Made by a program: the position numbers and the translations under genes. From NCBI RefSeq assembly GCF_027579695.1, contig NC_083592.1, forward strand, positions 32,682,961 to 32,746,960: 64,000 nt of DNA. The letters run 5' to 3'. Origin of the DNA: Neoarius graeffei (taxonomy: Eukaryota; Chordata; Actinopteri; Siluriformes; Ariidae). Positions 34,055-45,496 of the stretch are shown here, piece after piece. The notes below the pieces were generated by a model. It saw only the letters and a list, made by a program, of their open reading frames with translations, searched no databases and had not been told where the DNA came from. Each line of letters starts with the position of its first letter. Positions within the stretch are counted from its first letter, which is position 1.

Positions 34055-34429
34055 GGGCGGCACGGTGGTGTAGTGGTTAGCGCTGTCGCCTCACAGCAAG
34101 AAGGTCCTGGGTTCGAGCCCCGTGGCCAGCGAGGGCCTTTCTGTGCGGAGTTTGCATGTTCTCCCCGTGTCCGCGTGGGTTTCCTCCGGGTGCTCCGGTT
34201 TCCCCCACAGTCCAAAGACATGCAGGTTAGGTTAACTGGTGACTCTAAATTGACCGTAGGTGTGCATGTGAGTATGAATGGTTGTCTGTGTCTATGTGTC
34301 AGCCCTGTGATGACCTGGTGACTTGTCCAGGGTGTACCCTGCCTTTTGCCCATAGTCAGCTGGGATAGGCTCCAGCTTGCCTGCGACCCTGTAGAAGGAT
34401 AAAGCGGCTAGAGATAATGAGATGAGATA
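34055..34429 (+). mobile_element. tRNA-derived SINE, block B copy
   Basis: Counterpart of 6425-6802. The sequence after its tail corresponds to 9121 in block A. Confidence 0.9.
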
Positions 34430-35702
34430 AGTTACTTTTCACTTGAAAACATAAAATAAAAATCAATTTAAACATAAATTTAATCCGTTAAATACATTTA
34501 CGTTTTACTTTTTAATGCTTGTACATTTAAAAGTAGACGCTTTTTAGTTAAGTATTTTTGTTTTTTCACTTTTTAAGATTCTGAGAATATTATCTATACT
34601 TCCAGTTTCTCAGTACCTGTATTTTCTCCACCCCTGGTCATAAGCAACACTAACTGCATGTTGAGTTCAGTGTCCCTGAAGTCAAAAAATTTTTAAAGTT
34701 GGCTAACTCCCCTAGGACAGCAGCTTCTGATTATAGAGAGAGTTATTTTGGTCAAACTTGATAATCCAGTGCCTCTAACTTGCCACACAGGGTATGTATT
34801 TGCATTATTGGATTATTATTATTATATACTAGATTTATTAGGTCTATTTTGTAAATGAAAAAATAATCCTATGTGCAGTGCTCTTTGAATCAATTTGTCG
34901 AGATACTTTGCAATCTCTTGTTTCAACTGTACTATTATGTCTTCAAAATGATTTCTCTTACTTGATGATATACAGTGCTTTACACAAGCATTTCTTCCCC
35001 CAACCTTTGGCTGTTCCACATTATGTTGTCCTTCAACTTGGAATTCAAATGGATCTGTTTTAAAATTTGACATTTTTGATTTATGTCTAACATTTGAATG
35101 TGCACAATATTGTATTGTGATACAAAGACTAATAATTAAAAAAAGTTGACACTTATTGGTTGCATAAATATTTCCATTTTTCTATTTGTAAATCATTTTT
35201 AAAACTATATAGATTTTACACCCATATCAATATTATGGGCTATTTTGTGTCGACTCATGATATGACATATCATTCCAAGTAATTCTATTGTAGGGCCAGG
35301 TTATAACTCTACAAAATGTAGAAAAGAAATAGATACACATACTCATAAAGATAAACACTGGCCCACTGTTAGTGCTTTGTCCCATTCCAGTAATTTAGCA
35401 CATGTTGTATGTCCAAGGATACTGATATGTACTTGGGACCCCTGGTTAATAGTTTAGGAAACCGTAGTCTCCATCCAAAGCAATTTAAGGTTCAAGGACT
35501 TCTCACCTACCTTTTTTTTTTTTTTAATTGTTAAAGTTGTTCGTTTAAGTATTGTGCATGACCAGAAAATGGCAGTGTCACCCCAATCCCTGAACAACAA
35601 ACTCATGGAAACTGGAAAACTCTTCATTGCCTTGAATGAGCCATACAGAGGTCCAATAAAGTGTGTGTGTGTGTGTGTGTGTGTGAGTAAGGTGTAGAAG
35701 AA

Positions 35703-36095
35703 GTCTTTATTTGTCACATGCACACTCAAGCACAGTGAAATTCGTTCTCTGCATTTAACCCATCTGAAGCAGTGAACGCATGCATGCACACACAAGTGAG
35801 CAATGAGCGCACGCACATGCTCAGAACAGTGGGCAGCTACAGTATGCTACAGCACCCGGGGAGCAGTTAAGGGTCAGGTGCCTCGCTCAAGGGCACATCA
35901 GCCCAACCTTCAGGTCATGGCTGCCCCATGTTAACCTACCCGCATGTCTTTGGACTGTGGGGGAAACTGGAGCACCTGGAGGAAACCCATGCGGACACAG
36001 GGAGAACATGCAAACTCCACACAGAAAGGCTCCCGTCGGCCGCTGGGATGGAACCCAGAACCTTCTTGTTGTGAGGCGACAGTGCAAACCCATGC
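35703..36095 (-). mobile_element. SINE type 2, block B copy
   Basis: Counterpart of 13488-13880. The stretch before it (35332-35702) is unique sequence with a GT run near 35660. Confidence 0.7.
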
Positions 36096-36573
36096 AAAAC
36101 AGCTTCAGTGCTCCTTTGCTCAGTCTCTGAAACTGTAAAGGAAAGCTACACACATTTTTTCCTAAAGATAATCCTTCATTTGGTTCTATGTTGAGTGCTG
36201 TTTAACACATCTGCCAAAAAAAAAAAACCTCTCCCATATATGTTCAGGTGGGTTGATGTGTGAAGGCTATAGCATAAGCCGTCCTTCCCCGTGGATAGAT
36301 TCATCCTGGAAGAGACCAGTTTCATCAGAATAGAAATTATTCATCCTAGATTAAAGGTGATCAGTCAGAATAACTTGAATTGATTCGCAGTGACTCTTCT
36401 CTCGAAGGGGGTAAGCATAACACGTTAATTTAAACGACTATTGGGCAGTGTCTGGGAATACCAGCTGTGTCCTGGAGAGGTAGAGGGATGGCACTCCTAG
36501 CAGGCAAATAGGCCTACATATGTTAACACACATCAGCAACAGAGACACACTTTTGGAGACATATTCATATATA

Positions 36574-38708
36574 CAGTACTGTGTAAAAGTCTTAGGCACC
36601 CTAATTTTTTATACAAACTTTGTTATAGATTTCTGTTTTATGATTTCTACATTATCGAGTCAGTACAAAAACATTTTAGAGTTCCAAATGTTCATTTTCC
36701 AGCACAAAATTAAATATTACAGAGAAAAAAAATCGTGTTTGAGCAGCATATTCCATAAGAGAGCACTTTTCAGATTAAAAAAGAAAACATAATGAAGGCT
36801 GCTGGGTTTTGGTGCAAAATGAAGAAGCGAGTGTGACAAAGTGTCCAGAAGAACTGTGGCTGGTTCTGTAAGATGCTCAGTAAAACCTACAGCTCATTTC
36901 CTTATCAAACTGCACTCACTGTACCTGAGACTACTTTTTATTTTTTAAAGCAAAGGGTCGTCTCACAGCAAATATTGACTTTGTTTAATTTTATTGTGGC
37001 TTACTGCTGTTTTATATACACTACCGTTCAAAAGTTTGGGGTCACCCAGACAATTTTGTGTTTTCCATGAAAAGTCACACTTTTATTTACCACCATAAGT
37101 TGTAAAATGAATAGAAAATATAGTCAAGACATTTTTCTGGCCATTTTGAGCATTTAATCGACCCCACAAATGTGATGCTCCAGAAACTCAATCTGCTCAA
37201 AGGAAGGTCAGTTTTATAGCTTCTCTAAAGAGCTCAACTGTTTTCAGCTGTGCTAACATGATTGTACAAGGGTTTTCTAATCATCCATTAGCCTTCTGAG
37301 GCAATGAGCAAACACATTGTACCATTAGAACACTGGAGTGAGAGTTGCTGGAAATGGGCCTCTATACACCTATGGAGATATTGCACCAAAAACCAGACAT
37401 TTGCAGCTAGAATAGTCATTTACCACATTAGCAATGTATAGAGTGCATTTCTGATTAGTTTAAAGTGATCTTCATTGAAAAGAACAGTGCTTTTCTTTCA
37501 AAAATAAGGACATTTCAAAGTGACCCCAAACTATACAGTATATATATATACAGTGGTGTAGTGGAGATTTTTAAAGTGGGGGTATGCGATTCGTGACGTC
37601 ATCGATTTGATATCATGTCAGAAGCGGTAGCCTTTGTTTGGTCGCCTATGTTTGGTAAGAATGATTTGTATAAATGTTACGTTCTTTTAACAACACGAGA
37701 GGGCACAAGAAGACACTTTTTTTCAGACATTTTTATGTGTGCAATTTTCATTCGTGTTTGTCAGTACAGCCCAACTGTTATGGCGAAAAGCCGCGGTTTA
37801 TTTTGTCTCCAATAAATATGCCGAAATGGCTAAAGAGGAACAAATTCGCCTTCTCCTTCCGAATGCATCGTCGTAGACAGCACCACTCTGCTGCTGGAAC
37901 TCAACATAAACCTTGCATAGGTTTAACATGGACTATCAGGCGTGAAGCCAAAATATTGGAAATTATGATACACAAACACCTTTGTTCATGTTCGATTCAT
38001 GTTCATTTGAGCCGAGCTGCATTCGGAATTCGATATTTTTACTAGCCTACTTACTGCCGTGGCAACAGCTACAGCACGTGTCCAGAAGTTCAAAAAAAGT
38101 CACGGCACTCACTCACATCGCATACAAACCAGCAATGGGCTGAAATTTATTATAAAAGGCACCAATCGAATAAATCAAGCATTTAGTTATGATTGGTGAT
38201 GGTGGCTCACTCAAGGTCGCTGGATTTGGTGTCGCCGGTGTCGGAATGCTTTTTCTGAAATAAAAATCGATGTTTTTCTGCCGAGTCTTTCCTGTCGAGT
38301 CATTTTCCCCCTGATCTGCCATTCTGTCGAAGCTCTCTAGTTGGTCGAAGCAACATTAAAATGGCGGAGTCAACCGTTTACATAATTCTAATATCTCGGC
38401 TGCGTTTAGAATGCATTCTACTTTGCGTCGCTACGTTTTACGTAACGTTCGATTGGGGGGGGCATTGATGATGAGCACAAAGGCACGTGTCACTTACTGT
38501 AGAGCGGATAAACTCAGGCCATGAATGACAGTTTGTTTTTTTTTTGAATCTCACCTCGGGAGAAGTGGGTGGACGGCGCACCCCCGCGTACCACGCCCAA
38601 TATATATATACTGGTGTGTGTGTGTGTGTTAAAACATTGCATTTCATTATTTTTAAGCCATTTTTTTTATCTACAGCATTTCTTTACATGCCTAAGACTT
38701 TTACACAG
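36574..38708. mobile_element. Tc1-like element ends, block B copy
   Basis: Counterpart of 14367-19878 with the same left (cagtactgtgtaaaagtctt) and truncated right ends. It encloses only the MITE (37019-37533) and the hAT-like repeat. Confidence 0.55.
37551..38613 (-). mobile_element. hAT-like repeat, copy B (uninterrupted)
   Basis: Starts cagtggtgtagtggag and ends near cccaatatatatatactg. It carries the - strand frame MADQGENDSTGKTRQKNIDF to about 38322-38113 (69 codons), which could be the first exon of a hAT protein. The site where block A has the 1.84-kb hAT is empty here (gctgaaat at 38139). Confidence 0.5.
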
Positions 38709-38862
38709 GTGTGTGTGTGTGTGTGTGTGTGTGTGCAGACATGAAACATTACCATGACTGTATTTATTTATTTCCTCAATGATCTCAAATATACACTTAC
38801 AACAGGCACACACATTTATGTTTATTCCCCCATTACTTATTAGTCATTACAGATTGTTGACT

Positions 38863-39360
38863 GGCGGCACGGTGGTGTAGTGGTTAACACTGTCGCCTCA
38901 CAGCAAGAAGGTCCGGGCTCGAGCCCTGTGGCCGGCGAGGGCCTTTCTGTGTGGAGTTTGCATGTTCTCCCTGTGTCTGCATGGGTTTCCTCCGGGTGCT
39001 CCGGTTTCCCCCACAGTCCAAAGACATGCAGGGTAGGCTAATTGGTGACTCTAAATTGACCGTAGGTGTGAATGTGTGGAGTTTGCATGTTCTCCCCGTG
39101 TCTACGTGGGTTTCCTCGAGGTGCTCTAGTTTCCCCCACAGTTCCAAGATATGTGGTTAGGTTAATATGAGACGGCCTTGGGCTGAGGTGCCCTTGAGTG
39201 AGGCACCTAACTCCCAACTGCTCCCCAAGTGCTGTTAGCATGGCTGCCCACTGCTCCAGGTATGTGTGTGTGCGCTCATTACTCATATGTGTGTGTTCAC
39301 TGCTTCAGATGGGTTAAAAGCAGAGAGGAATTTCACAAGTGTGTGATGAATAAAGTTGTT
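38863..39360 (+). mobile_element. chimeric SINE made by SINE-SINE recombination
   Basis: The head (ggtccgggctcgagccctgt) is that of the first SINE of this segment. From about 38970 it follows the second SINE (ctgtgtctgcatgggtttcc, then agggtaggctaattgg), with the type 2 tail from about 39074. Blocks A and C keep two separate SINEs here, so block B lost about 390 bases by recombination between them. Confidence 0.75.
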
Positions 39361-39851
39361 GCTGTTCTTGTTCTAAGTGCAGGTGTTTCTATTAAAGTGG
39401 CCAGTGAGTTTATACTGCAGTCTTACAAAATTAACAGTATTAAAATGCTTCCAAGTGGAAATAAAGCAATATATGTTGTACAAAACAACTTGAGTGCCTC
39501 CAAACTTTGAAGTTCAATTGTGACCACAACACAAGTGATGACCATCTGAGTGTACAGCCAGCTTAAGCAAGTGTACCAGCCTTTCCTCCAAGCTGTGGTA
39601 AGCCTTGGAGAAAGGTATCTGTGTAGCTTGTGGTCTCCTAACACAGCTACGGCCAATCCAAAGAAGCCTGCCACTTGACCTGGGTACAAGCCGTGCCACA
39701 AAGCCGAGAAGATGAAAGTCGTAAGCACCGGCATCCTGCTGCACCTCTGAAACACTAGTCTGCGTAACCAGGCAGCTGTTGTCCTGTTCCAGAGGCGGGC
39801 GAAACCTGAGATACTACTTGAGGTTTCAATCTCAAATGCATCACCATCAGA

Positions 39852-41120
39852 TGCCGCTTTTCCACTACAAACGCGGCTGAGCCGTGCCGTGCCGAGTCGA
39901 GCTGAGTCGAGCTGAGCGGGGCTGTTGGAGTTGCATTTCGACTACAACCGCGCTGAACCGTGCTGGCTGGAAGTGGGTGGACACATTGGGTGGAGTTAGC
40001 GAAAGTGGGTGGACGTCATGTGATGCCGTTAAGCAGCGCAAACAGTGACATCAGTGACAGTGGCAGAACAAGTCAGAGCCGGGCCGGGGGCGGGGCAAAT
40101 GACCGGGCCCTTTATTAAAGCTTATCATAACATCATTTTAGGCTACAAAATGTCCGCAACTGCGGTGTTTACCAATTTCAACACTACCGGGTGCAACTAT
40201 GTTATTTAGTACATCAAGTCCTTCAAACGAACATGTAACTCAGAAACAAAAAACATTAGGATACTGTACATGGCTCATAATAAAACATCAATAGCCTATA
40301 CTGCGCACATTATTTGAAGGGCATACGAATGAGTGCTCAGAGGTTGCAACGCTGACAGGAAGAGTCAGAAATAAAAGGAGGGCGGTGCAAACCTCACTGA
40401 ATGCACTGTGTTTACCAATTTCAACACTCCGGGGTGCAACTATGTTATTTTGTACATTAAGTCCTTCAAACGAACATGTAACTCAGAAACAAAAAAAAAC
40501 ATTAGGCGACATACTGTACATGGCTCATAATTAAACATCAATAGCCTACTGCGCGCATTATTTGAAGGGCATACGACGAGCCTTGCGCTCCGCGAACTCG
40601 TCCACGATGCTCTGTATGTCACTGATTCAGTGAGCTTTTAAGCGGTAGTCTCACGACCCGGATAGTAAACAATAAATATGGAGGACATGGAGTCGTTAGT
40701 GTTGCTGGTCTTGGTGCTGTGGCTTGTTGTCACCGACAACGCCGACAGATACTGGCAAGAGCGTATAGATGAGGCGAGGCGCATAAGGCTTCAGAAATTC
40801 TCGTAATTCATAATTATTCTTCTTCCGGGTTTGCGGTGTTTACAGATCCCAGCGCGCTCGCGGGGCGTGTGTGGGCATGTGAGGACACTCCTCCTCACCA
40901 ATCAGTGCACAGGGGAGTGTCTGCTCACGCCCCCAACCTCAGTCGGCACGGTTTGGCTCGCTTCAGCCCCACTCCAAAACGGTGCGAGTTTTAGGGGCTA
41001 AGCAGGGCTGAAACGAGCTGAGTCGTGCTGGTTTTTGGTAGTCGAAACGCGAGCCGTGTCGGGCTGAAGTGAGCTGAAGCGAGCTGAAGTGAGCTGAAAA
41101 AGGGTAGTGGAAAAGGGCCA
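39852..41120. mobile_element. fold-back DNA transposon (PIF/Harbinger-like), 1269 bp
   Basis: The ends are tgccgcttttccactac and gtagtggaaaagggcca, flanked by the 3-bp duplication aga. The undivided target is at 45923-45925. Subterminal regions are long arrays of gagctga / cagctc type repeats, inverted at the two ends. A 3-bp duplication suits PIF/Harbinger, but 'aga' is not the usual TWA. A shorter relative is at 52957-53649, where the duplication is tta. Confidence 0.75.
40678..40806 (+). CDS. 42-residue micro-ORF in fold-back element
   Basis: An open frame MEDMESLVLLVLVLWLVVTD followed by a basic/acidic stretch (RYWQERIDEARRIRLQKFS). It has an atggagg start shortly after 'gtaaacaataaat'. 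The shorter relative at 53264-53389 keeps the same frame with a changed last few residues. The leucine-rich start followed by an R-rich helix resembles openings of HARBI1-like transposases. That is an inference; no domain is complete. Confidence 0.35.
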   Translation: MEDMESLVLLVLVLWLVVTDNADRYWQERIDEARRIRLQKFS

Positions 41121-41574
41121 AGAAAGTCCATTCCACATTGCACTTCCTGTTGTACTGTACCCACTGAAACCTAATCCTGCTGCATTGTTAATACATTCAC
41201 TTATTTTCCAGTGAATATAATAATTCAATCTGAGCACCAAGGAGAAGATCCAGATCCATAATATACATGGAGAGCTACTTAAGCTGAATATACTTGAATG
41301 CAGAACGCTTGTAAGGAGAAATTTTAGAACTAGCAAACCTGCAGCATCTTCCAAGGCAGAATGATAAGAGGAGAAGGTGGTGGATTGACACTTATGTGCT
41401 CTAAAGTTCATATAAGTGTTGAATGGACAAAGTGGTCCTCCAAGAAGGGAAGGAAAATACAGAGTGTAGCTCATGAAAGGAACGAGCGAAATAAATTGGC
41501 TCGGGTAGCTTTTTCGGAAATGCCTGATGACTTTTCCTTCCTGGAGATCCATTGATACTGATGTGACTCTCTGA

Positions 41575-41646
41575 AAGAAAAGAACAGTGCTTTTCTTTCA
41601 AAAATAAGGACATTTCAAAGTGACCCCAAACTTTTCAACGGTAGTG
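41575..41646. repeat. right end of Tc1-type MITE at tandem-duplication junction
   Basis: Begins inside the MITE (gaaaagaacagtgcttttct) and ends cttttcaacggtagtg followed by TA. The sequence just before is mboat4 exon 3, so the join at 41574/41575 is the breakpoint of the tandem duplication. Confidence 0.8.
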
Positions 41647-41650
41647 TATA

Positions 41651-42863
41651 CAGTGGTGTAGTGGAGATTTTTTTTTTTTTTTTTTATAGATAGGACAGTG
41701 TAGAGAGACAGGAAATGAGGGGGAGAGAGAGACGGGGAGGGATCGGGAAACGACCTCGGGTCGGAATCGAACCCGGGTCCCCGGATTTATGGTATGGTGC
41801 CTTAGCCATGACACCCCCGTGTAGTGGAGATTTTTAAAGTGGGGGTATGCGATTCGTGACGTCATCGATTTGATATCATGTCAGAAGCGGTAGCCTTTGT
41901 TTGGTCGCCTATGTTTGGTATGAATGATCTGTATAAATGTTACGTTCTTTTAACAACACAAGAGGGCACAAGAAGACACTTTTTATCAGACATTTTTATG
42001 TGTGCAATTTTCATTCGTGTTTGTCAGTACAGCCCAACTGTTATGGCGAAAAGCCGCGGTTTATTTTGTCTCCAATAAATATGCCGAAATGGCTAAAGAG
42101 GAACAAATTCGCCTTCTCCTTCCGAATGCATCGTCGTAGACAGCACCACTCTGCTGCTGGAACTCAACATAAACCTTGCATGGGTTTAACATGGACTATC
42201 AGGCGTGAAGCCAAAATATTGGAAATTATGATACACAAACACCTTTGTTCATGTTCGATTCATGTTCATTTGAGCCGAGCTGCATTCGGAATTCGATATT
42301 TTTACTAGCCTACTTACTGCCGTGGCAACAGCTACAGCACGTGTCCAGAAGTTCAAAAAAAGTCACGGCACTCACTCACATCGCATACAAACCAGCAAAG
42401 GGCTGAAATTTATTATAAAAGGCACCAATCGAATAAATCAAGCATTTAGTTATGATTGGCGATGGTGGCTCACTCAAGGTCGCTGGATTTGGTGTCGCCG
42501 GTGTCGGAATGCTTTTTCTGAAATAAAAATCGATGTTTTTCTGCCGAGTCTTTCCTGTCGAGTCATTTTCCCCCTGATCTGCCATTCTGTCGAAGCAACA
42601 TTAAAATGGCGGAGTCAACCGTTTACATAATTCTAATATCTCGGCTGCGTTTAGAATGCATTCTACTTTGCGTCGCTACGTTTTACGTAACGTTCGATTG
42701 GGGGGGGGGTATTGATGATGAGCACAAAGGCACGTGTCACTTACTGTAGAGCGGATAAACTCAGGCCATGAATGACAGTTTTTTTTTTTTTTTTGAATCT
42801 CACCTCGGGAGAAGTGGGTGGACGGCGCAACCCCGCGTACCACGCCCAATATATATATATATA
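41651..42863 (-). mobile_element. hAT-like repeat, copy C, with SINE insertion
   Basis: Counterpart of 37551-38613. Its left end is interrupted by the SINE at 41673-41818. The - strand frame MADQGENDSTGK is at 42585. A 13-bp stretch (gctctctagttgg region) is missing relative to the other copies. Confidence 0.5.
41673..41818 (-). mobile_element. second tRNA-derived SINE family, with poly(A) tail
   Basis: Read on the - strand it has an A-box-like tggctaaggcacc, a B box gggttcgattccg, then gaggtcgtttcccgatccct and a CT-rich part, ending in poly(A) (poly(T) on the + strand). The flanking duplication is 17 bp, gtgtagtggagattttt (41656-41672 and 41819-41835). It is absent from block B, so it arrived after the tandem duplication. 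Confidence 0.9.
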
Positions 42864-43103
42864 TTGGTGTGTGTGTGTTAAAACATTGCATTTCATTATT
42901 TTTAAGCCGTTTTTTTTTTATCTACAGCATTTCTTTACATGCCTAAGACTTTTACACAGGTGTGTGTGTGTGTGTGCAGACATGAAACATTACCATGACT
43001 GTATTTATTTATTTCCTCAATGATCTCAAATATACACTTACAACAGGCACACACATTTATGTTTATTCCCCCATTACTTATTAGTCATTACAGATTGTTG
43101 ACT

Positions 43104-43479
43104 GGCGGCACGGTGGTGTAGTGGTTAGCACTGTCGCCTCACAGCAAGAAGGTTCTGGGTTCGAGCCCCGTGGCCGGCGAGGGCCTCTCTGTGCGGAGTT
43201 TGCATGTTCTCCCCGTGTCCGCGTGGGTTTCCTCCGGGTGCTCCGGTTTCCCCCACAGTCCAAAGACATGCAGGTTAGGTTAACTGGTGACTCTAAATTG
43301 ACCGTAGGTGTGAATGTGAGTGTGAAAGGTTGTCTGTGTCTATGTGTCAGCCCTGTGATGACCTGGCGACTTGTCCAGGGTGTACCCCGCCTTTCACCCA
43401 TAGTCAGCTGGAATAGGCTCCAGCTTGCCTACGACCCTGTAGAACAGGATAAGCGGCTACAGATAATGGACGGATGGAT
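43104..43479 (+). mobile_element. tRNA-derived SINE, block C copy
   Basis: Counterpart of 20061-20434. Its head (gttctgggttcgagccccgt) differs from copies A and B (ggtccgggctcgagccctgt), which suggests gene conversion by another SINE. Confidence 0.85.
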
Positions 43480-43497
43480 TTATAATCATCATTACAC

Positions 43498-45435
43498 AAT
43501 GCCATGGTGGTGTAAGTGGTTAGCATGGTTGCCTCACAGCAAGAAGGTTCTTGGTTCGAGCCCAGTGGCCGAAAGGGGCCTTTCTGTGTGGAGTTTGCAT
43601 GTTGTGTCTGCATGGGTTTCCTCCGGGTGCTCCGGTTTCCCCCACAGTCCAAAGACATGCAGGGTAGGCTAATTGGTGACTCTAAATTGACCGTAGGTGT
43701 GAATCAGGGGCGATTTCTCAGAGACAACAAGGGAAGCCGAGCTTCCCCTAAAATTCTCTCCCCAAACTGCAGCATCTATGACGTTGAATTCTCATTAAAA
43801 CAATAACTTGCATAACATAATATATGCCCAAGATTGTATTTACGTTCATAACTATCCTGTAACTTATTTGAGTGATGTCTGACGAACTTGCAGTTCGCTA
43901 CGAGAATCACCTTTGCTGCCAGGCTGTAAACCAGCGTTGCCAGATACTGCTGACGTTTTCCAGCCAAAATATGTTCAAAACCCGCTAAAATGCACTTAAA
44001 ACAGCCCAATCTGGCAACACGCTGTAACCTTTCTTATTTCAAAGGGCTCTATGCGCTGGCAGCCGGGTATCCGTTGCAGTCTACGAGACGGCTCTGAACA
44101 GCCAATTTCGGCTAGTTGTTATTGGTTAAAATCGACAAAATCGTCACTTCCAGGGAAGCCGGGCTTCTCTGGGACTAAACGAGACAGTGGGAGGGACAGG
44201 AAGCCAGGCTGATGAAGGATTATTGGAGGCAGTGAGGAGGGCGGGCTCTGTACTTCGGCGTCGGCGAGGAACACGGAAGTATGATCAGTCAGTCCCTAGC
44301 GGATGTTGAGAAAGTGTAGTCGTGTGCCAAAGTGCTGTCCGAATTTCTTTTCATATAAACGGTTCTTCTCATTGATGTCTCTGTACATTACTCTGTAAAT
44401 AATTGTAAATATTACTCGTTGTGCTCTGTTAACTTTCATCCATTCTATCAGTTTGATCATTCGTGAATTCACTCGTTTATTTCATTTGTAGTTCAATCTG
44501 GTTGTAGGCTAGCTGGAGCCTTATTGGGATCTGCAGTGCTAGCTGCTAACAGAAATTGGTGAAGTCTCTGGAAAGCACAACCAGCTGGTATGACAGGGTC
44601 ACAGACCATTTTCTGGAAAAGGAGCGGAGGGCAGAATTTGTGTATAAATAGTGTGCATCATATAATGTTCATGAATCTGAAGTGTGTATATTGTTCAGTA
44701 ATGTTAAGAGAATGGTGGGCTCTGTGTTATAGGTTATACCTGGGTATAATATTCAAGGTTCTGTGTGTTGCATAGCCTACCTGGTTATGAATTTCCAGAC
44801 TGTGTTGCAGAAGATGTTCAAGGATGTGTTGCACAGCTGGGTGTTGTGTTAAAGACTCTGTGTTGCATATCAGGGTATGATTGTTCAAGGCTGTTCGTTG
44901 AATAGCCAGTGATTTTTGGATGTTTGATATTTTTGATTAAGGATATGAGGCACTAGCCTGGCAAGCCAGACTATAACATGAAATGTACAAGCAAAAATAC
45001 TTTCTGCCACTAGGTAGGGTTGTCTAGTTCACTATGCTAATGGGGCACACCTTTCTATGCTTTGATATCCGGCCTACAGGTTTTATGATGAATGCGTAAA
45101 ATGGGCTTCCCCTGTTTTAAAAACCAGCAGCCGCCACTGGTGTGAATGTGTGGAGTTTGCATGTTCTCCCCGTGTCTGCGTGGGTTTCTTCGAGGTGCTC
45201 TAGTTTCCCCCACAGTTCCAAGATATGCGGTTAGGTTAATATGAGACGGCCTTGGGCTGAGGTGCCCTTGAGTGAGGCACCTAACTCCCAACTGCTCCCC
45301 AAGTGCTGTTAGCATGGCTGCTCACTGCTCCGGGTATGTGTGCGCGCGCTCATTACTCATATGTGTGTGTTCACTGCTTCAGATGGGTTAAAAGCAGAGA
45401 GGAATTTCACAAGTGTGTGATGAATAAAGTTGTTG
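43498..45435 (+). mobile_element. SINE type 2 split by a hAT element
   Basis: The 5' part is 43498-43704 (with a small gap at 'gcatgttgtgtctg'). The 3' part 45148-45435 carries the type 2 tail and ends gatgaataaag, about 60 bases from the stop codon of mboat4 on the opposite strand. Confidence 0.75.
43705..45139. mobile_element. non-autonomous hAT element, 1435 bp
   Basis: The ends are caggggcgatt and, inverted, cagtggcggct. The 8-bp duplication gtgtgaat (43697-43704, 45140-45147) lies in SINE sequence. Block B has the undivided site at 39066-39073. There is no transposase. A degenerate tandem repeat (gtgttgcatagcc, ttcaaggatgtgttgca) lies at about 44760-44910. Confidence 0.85.
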
Positions 45436-45496
45436 CTGTTCTTGTTCTAAGTGCAGGTGTTTCTATTAAAGTGGCCAGTGAGTTTATACTGCAGTC

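Larger units (their letters stand above)
39423..41574 (-). pseudogene. mboat4 exon-3 duplicate, truncated and transposon-split
   Basis: It matches 45497-46385 of the complete mboat4 gene, so it covers all but the first 36 or so bases of exon 3 and lacks exons 1 and 2. A 1269-bp element splits it at 39852-41120. Relative to the intact gene there are a 7-bp deletion near 41337 (gcaaacctg) and a 2-bp deletion near 41402 (tctaaagtt), both frame-breaking. Distally, LRRLVFQRCSRMPVLTTFIF and SALWHGLYPGQ are still readable. It sits directly 3' of the intact gene in tandem and cannot make the enzyme. Confidence 0.85.
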
